The translations under genes were made by a program, and so were the position numbers. Positions 6,362 through 9,047 of a stretch of DNA of 9,047 nt are shown in pieces. Below the pieces are notes generated by a model. The model searched no databases. It worked only from the letters and a program-made list of their open reading frames with translations, and was not told where the DNA came from. Origin of the DNA: Gammaproteobacteria bacterium (lineage in GTDB: Bacteria > Pseudomonadota > Gammaproteobacteria > UBA6429); NCBI GenBank assembly GCA_030635835.1, contig DAOVYB010000050.1, positions 1 through 9,047 on the forward strand. The letters are read 5' to 3'. The stretch's first letter is position 1; each line of letters opens with the position of its first letter.

Positions 6362-7633
6362 TTAACTATTTTTCTTCAGGTAGTCTGTAATTTTATCGAG
6401 CGCAATAACTTCCTGTTCTTTCTTTTCCCGTAAGTATTTAACAGAAACTACATTTTTTTCTATTTCATCATCACCCAGAATAAAAGAAATCTTAGCGCCA
6501 CTTTTATCTGCTTTTTTCATCTGGCTTTTAAAACTTCCACCACCACAATTTACTTGTAACTTTAACCCGGGAACTTCATTGCGCCATTTTTCAGCTAATG
6601 GCATGCCTTTAGCTAATGCTGTTTCACCCGCTAAAACAAGGTAAACATCCAGATTATTTTCACGCTGTATATTTTCAGGAATCTCAAGTAATTCAATCAA
6701 ACGTTCAAGGCCTAAAGCAAAACCAATCGCAGGAGTTGCTTTCCCTCCTAACTGTTCAACTAAACCATCAAAACGTCCACCAGCACACACTGTGCCTTGC
6801 GCTCCTAATTTATCTGTTACCCATTCAAATACTGTTTTACTGTAATAATCCAGACCACGCACCAAACGCGGATTAATTTTATACTTCACGCCAGCATCAT
6901 CCAGAATCTTACATAAGACTGCAAAATCCTGTTTTGATTCATCATCTAAATGGTCAATGAGTTTAGGTGCATTTTCATTGAGCTTTTGCATCTCAGGATT
7001 TTTACTATCTAAGATTCGCAATGGATTAGTGTGCAGGCGACGTTGACTATCTTCATCGAGTTCTGATTGATGAGCTTCAAAATATTTCACCAGTACTTCA
7101 CGATACTGTTGACGTGCCTCAGCTGAACCCAGTGAATTTAATTCAAGAGTGACATCATCACTCATACCAAGCTGTTGCCATAAACGATTTGACATTAATA
7201 TCAGCTCAGCATCAATGTCGGGACCAGCAAGTCCAAACGTTTCAACACCAAACTGATGGAACTGACGATAACGCCCTTTCTGTGGTCGCTCATGTCTAAA
7301 CATAGGGCCGGTATACCACAACCTTTGAATTTGGTTATGTAATAAACCATGTTGCATTGCTGCACGGACACAACATGCGGTTCCTTCCGGACGCAAAGTT
7401 AAACTGTCACCATTACGATCTTCAAAAGTGTACATTTCTTTTTCGACAATATCTGTCACTTCACCAATTGAACGCTTAAATAATGCCGTATTTTCAACAA
7501 TCGGCATTCTTATTTCCTGGTAACCATAAGATTGCATTAACTGCCGAAACACACTTTCAACATACTGCCAGTAAGGCGTTTGCTCAGGCAAAATATCATT
7601 CATGCCGCGAATTGCTTGTATTAACTTAGCCAC
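6362..7633 (-). CDS. hisS: Histidyl-tRNA synthetase
   Basis: 423 residues from GTG 7633 (424 in E. coli), class II aminoacyl-tRNA synthetase. Seen in order: [12 protein letters not shown] at the N-terminus; motif 1 region ([12 protein letters not shown]); TLRPEGT; motif 2 [15 protein letters not shown] (from about 113); histidine-specific [15 protein letters not shown] (from about 257); [13 protein letters not shown]; motif 3 ending GFALGLERL (about 304-312); and the C-terminal anticodon-binding domain (about 325-423). The enzyme charges tRNA-His in the cytoplasm. A TTG six codons upstream (7651) is also in frame, but GTG 7633 gives [16 protein letters not shown], which aligns with the usual start. 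The Shine-Dalgarno is weak (AAGAAA). The preceding gene is pilW, 31 bases away. Confidence 0.98.
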   Translation of the reverse strand: MAKLIQAIRGMNDILPEQTPYWQYVESVFRQLMQSYGYQEIRMPIVENTALFKRSIGEVTDIVEKEMYTFEDRNGDSLTLRPEGTACCVRAAMQHGLLHNQIQRLWYTGPMFRHERPQKGRYRQFHQFGVETFGLAGPDIDAELILMSNRLWQQLGMSDDVTLELNSLGSAEARQQYREVLVKYFEAHQSELDEDSQRRLHTNPLRILDSKNPEMQKLNENAPKLIDHLDDESKQDFAVLCKILDDAGVKYKINPRLVRGLDYYSKTVFEWVTDKLGAQGTVCAGGRFDGLVEQLGGKATPAIGFALGLERLIELLEIPENIQRENNLDVYLVLAGETALAKGMPLAEKWRNEVPGLKLQVNCGGGSFKSQMKKADKSGAKISFILGDDEIEKNVVSVKYLREKKEQEVIALDKITDYLKKNS

Positions 7634-7664
7634 AATATTTCTTACACTCAAAAATTTTTATAAT

Positions 7665-8420
7665 TTATCGTATCTTTAATTTTTTAAGATACTTTGCTTC
7701 TTCTGAGTCCGGAAAGTATTGTTTTAACTTAATTGCCATACTTCCAGCTCGCCCTTTTAATCCTTTTTTACGCGCAATCAAAATCCCTAGCCATAAACTT
7801 TGGGCTGTTTCCCGGGATATTTTATTATGTCGATTTAAATATTCAGATGCAGTATTAACATTTTGATTATCAAAAGCTATTTGCGCCAAACCTAATAATG
7901 CAGAAGGTAAATTTCGATTAAATTTTAATGCAGCTTCATAATAGTTTTTTGAATTTAAAATATTACCCCGCTTCTCTGCACATAAACCCATATTTTCATA
8001 GGCCTGACCTTTATTGCTATATAATGGGTCTAAAAGCACTTTATTTAAAAGTACGATGCCTTTTTCATAAGAGCCCGTGCTGCACAAGAAAATGCCATAA
8101 TTATTTTTAATAGAAGAGTTATTCTCATCAAGTTCTAATGCTGTATTAAAGTGCTCATCGGCTAAATCATTTTGATCAAGACGTCGATAGAGTTCAGCAA
8201 TATAATGATGTGCATTGGCGTTATCATCATCATACTCAATAGCTTTCTTCAGCTTTTCCATTGCAACTTTGTAACGACCTTTTTGTAAATAAGCCACACC
8301 AAGTTCAGCATTAGCAATTGAAACCTTAATTGGATCAATACCGGCACGCTGAGTTTGCACTGTACAGCCAGAAACAATCAGCAATAATAACAAACCAGTT
8401 ACATGAAACACTGTTCTCAT
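7665..8420 (-). CDS. pilW: Type IV pilus biogenesis/stability lipoprotein PilW (PilF)
   Basis: 251 residues with a lipoprotein signal peptide and lipobox VSGC (Cys19), then tandem TPR units at about 35-64, 69-98, 103-134, 139-168 and 173-200. Family signatures include [31 protein letters not shown] and [13 protein letters not shown]. In the family this outer-membrane lipoprotein (PilF in Pseudomonas, PilW in Neisseria) is a pilotin needed for assembly of the PilQ secretin, and so for type IV pili and twitching. Its position after rlmN is the standard one in pilus-bearing gammaproteobacteria. ATG 8420 overlaps the rlmN TGA by 4 bases and has a strong ribosome-binding site. No other pilus genes are in the window. 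Confidence 0.95.
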   Translation of the reverse strand: MRTVFHVTGLLLLLIVSGCTVQTQRAGIDPIKVSIANAELGVAYLQKGRYKVAMEKLKKAIEYDDDNANAHHYIAELYRRLDQNDLADEHFNTALELDENNSSIKNNYGIFLCSTGSYEKGIVLLNKVLLDPLYSNKGQAYENMGLCAEKRGNILNSKNYYEAALKFNRNLPSALLGLAQIAFDNQNVNTASEYLNRHNKISRETAQSLWLGILIARKKGLKGRAGSMAIKLKQYFPDSEEAKYLKKLKIR

Positions 8421-9047
8421 ACTACTCTCCCTGATGGAACATCTTCTTCTTTTGATTTACGGCGAATATTACGCTTAGTTTTATCTATAACCTTACCTGC
8501 GAGTTGTCCACAAGCAGCATCAATGTCTTCTCCACGAGTTTTACGTGTTGTTGTTATTAAACCACCCTTCACTACTATATTACGAAATCGTTCAATTGCT
8601 TCCGCTGATGAGGTTTTATAACCGCTGTTCGGGAAAGGGTTAAAAGGAATTAGGTTGATTTTACATGGAATATTTTTTAGTAACTTAACTAATTCGCGAG
8701 CATGTTGAGGCTTATCATTAACACCATCTAATAAAACATATTCAACAGTGATTTTACGTTTTGTTTCGCCTGCTATGTAGCGTTCACATGCCGCGAGCAA
8801 TTCTTTAATAGGATACTTGCGATTTATTGGCACCAGTTCATTACGTAACTCATCATTAGGTGCATGTAATGATAAAGCAAGACTGACATCACTGACTTCC
8901 TTAAGTCGGTCTAATGCAGGAATAACACCTGAAGTACTTAAAGTGACACGTCGTTTAGATAAGCCATAGGCATTATCTTCAAGCATAATATTCATTGCAG
9001 CAACAACATTATCAAAATTAAGTAGCGGTTCACCCATACCCATCAAA
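8417..9047 (-). CDS. rlmN: Dual-specificity RNA methyltransferase RlmN, C-terminal part (5' end outside window)
   Basis: About 209 C-terminal residues of a radical SAM protein that is normally about 370-390 long. The window cuts it just before GMGEPLLN, the SAM-binding GGEP-like motif, so the CxxxCxxC iron-sulfur motif lies beyond the right edge. Visible are [21 protein letters not shown], the segment [16 protein letters not shown], and [19 protein letters not shown] with the conserved C-terminal cysteine (fragment residue 179) that forms the methyl-carrying adduct. RlmN methylates C2 of A2503 in 23S rRNA and A37 of some tRNAs. The residue before MGMGEP is a TTG leucine codon in the middle of the gene, not a start. 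The TGA overlaps the pilW ATG. Confidence 0.97.
   Translation of the reverse strand, partial: LMGMGEPLLNFDNVVAAMNIMLEDNAYGLSKRRVTLSTSGVIPALDRLKEVSDVSLALSLHAPNDELRNELVPINRKYPIKELLAACERYIAGETKRKITVEYVLLDGVNDKPQHARELVKLLKNIPCKINLIPFNPFPNSGYKTSSAEAIERFRNIVVKGGLITTTRKTRGEDIDAACGQLAGKVIDKTKRNIRRKSKEEDVPSGRVV
8427..8432 (-). promoter_or_regulatory. Shine-Dalgarno for pilW inside rlmN
   Basis: AGGGAG on the - strand, with the core GGAG 6 bases before the pilW ATG. It is the strongest ribosome-binding site in the operon and supports start 8420 despite the 4-base overlap. Confidence 0.7.

Noticed and set aside
7634..7651. TTG start for hisS six codons upstream
   Set aside because: It lacks a Shine-Dalgarno, and the GTG at 7633 aligns with the usual HisS N-terminus.
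7652..7690. A TATAAA-like box before hisS as an internal promoter
   Set aside because: The region is simply AT-rich; no recognisable -35 box lies 16-18 bases upstream (the hexamer there is all A).

Overview
The window is a stretch of AT-rich gammaproteobacterial chromosome. The evidence is the gene set and gene order: exonuclease VII large subunit, the EngA-type GTPase Der, BamB, YfgM, HisS, the type IV pilus lipoprotein PilW/PilF and RlmN are all close to their gammaproteobacterial forms, and the block rlmN-pilW-...-hisS-yfgM-bamB-der facing xseA is a well-known neighbourhood in this class. Lipoproteins, an outer-membrane assembly factor and a pilus protein indicate a Gram-negative, probably piliated cell. 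I cannot name the genus.

Left part (1-2825, all + strand): the 3' two-thirds of xseA, then an exported M23 peptidoglycan endopeptidase overlapping it, then a 67-residue tryptophan-rich protein of unknown function overlapping the peptidase gene, then a two-TM DUF218 protein of the ElyC/YdcF/SanA type. Overlaps and tiny gaps suggest one transcription unit, and two of its products point to cell-envelope maintenance.

Middle (2826-3093): a 268-base convergent gap without a believable gene. It is the only non-housekeeping-looking part. It holds a cluster of small palindromes and direct repeats (about 2836-2930), followed by an imperfect inverted repeat of about 120 bases (2939-3061). The inverted repeat contains a 20-bp stem flanked by A/T runs, likely a bidirectional terminator, and is built from 9-base units of two sequence families.

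Right part (3094-9047, all - strand): in transcription order rlmN (5' end outside the window), pilW, hisS, yfgM, bamB, der. rlmN/pilW and yfgM/bamB overlap by 4 bases and the other junctions are 6-41 bases, so this reads as one operon. hisS, yfgM and bamB all use GTG starts. rodZ and ispG, which usually lie between pilW and hisS, are missing here; only 31 bases separate the two genes.

Functionally the right-hand operon mixes translation and ribosome functions (RlmN, HisS, Der) with envelope assembly (PilW, YfgM, BamB). I found no phage, CRISPR, toxin-antitoxin, defence or biosynthetic system, and no tRNA or rRNA gene. The best candidates for new biology are the composite repeat in the convergent gap and the small unknown W-rich protein.
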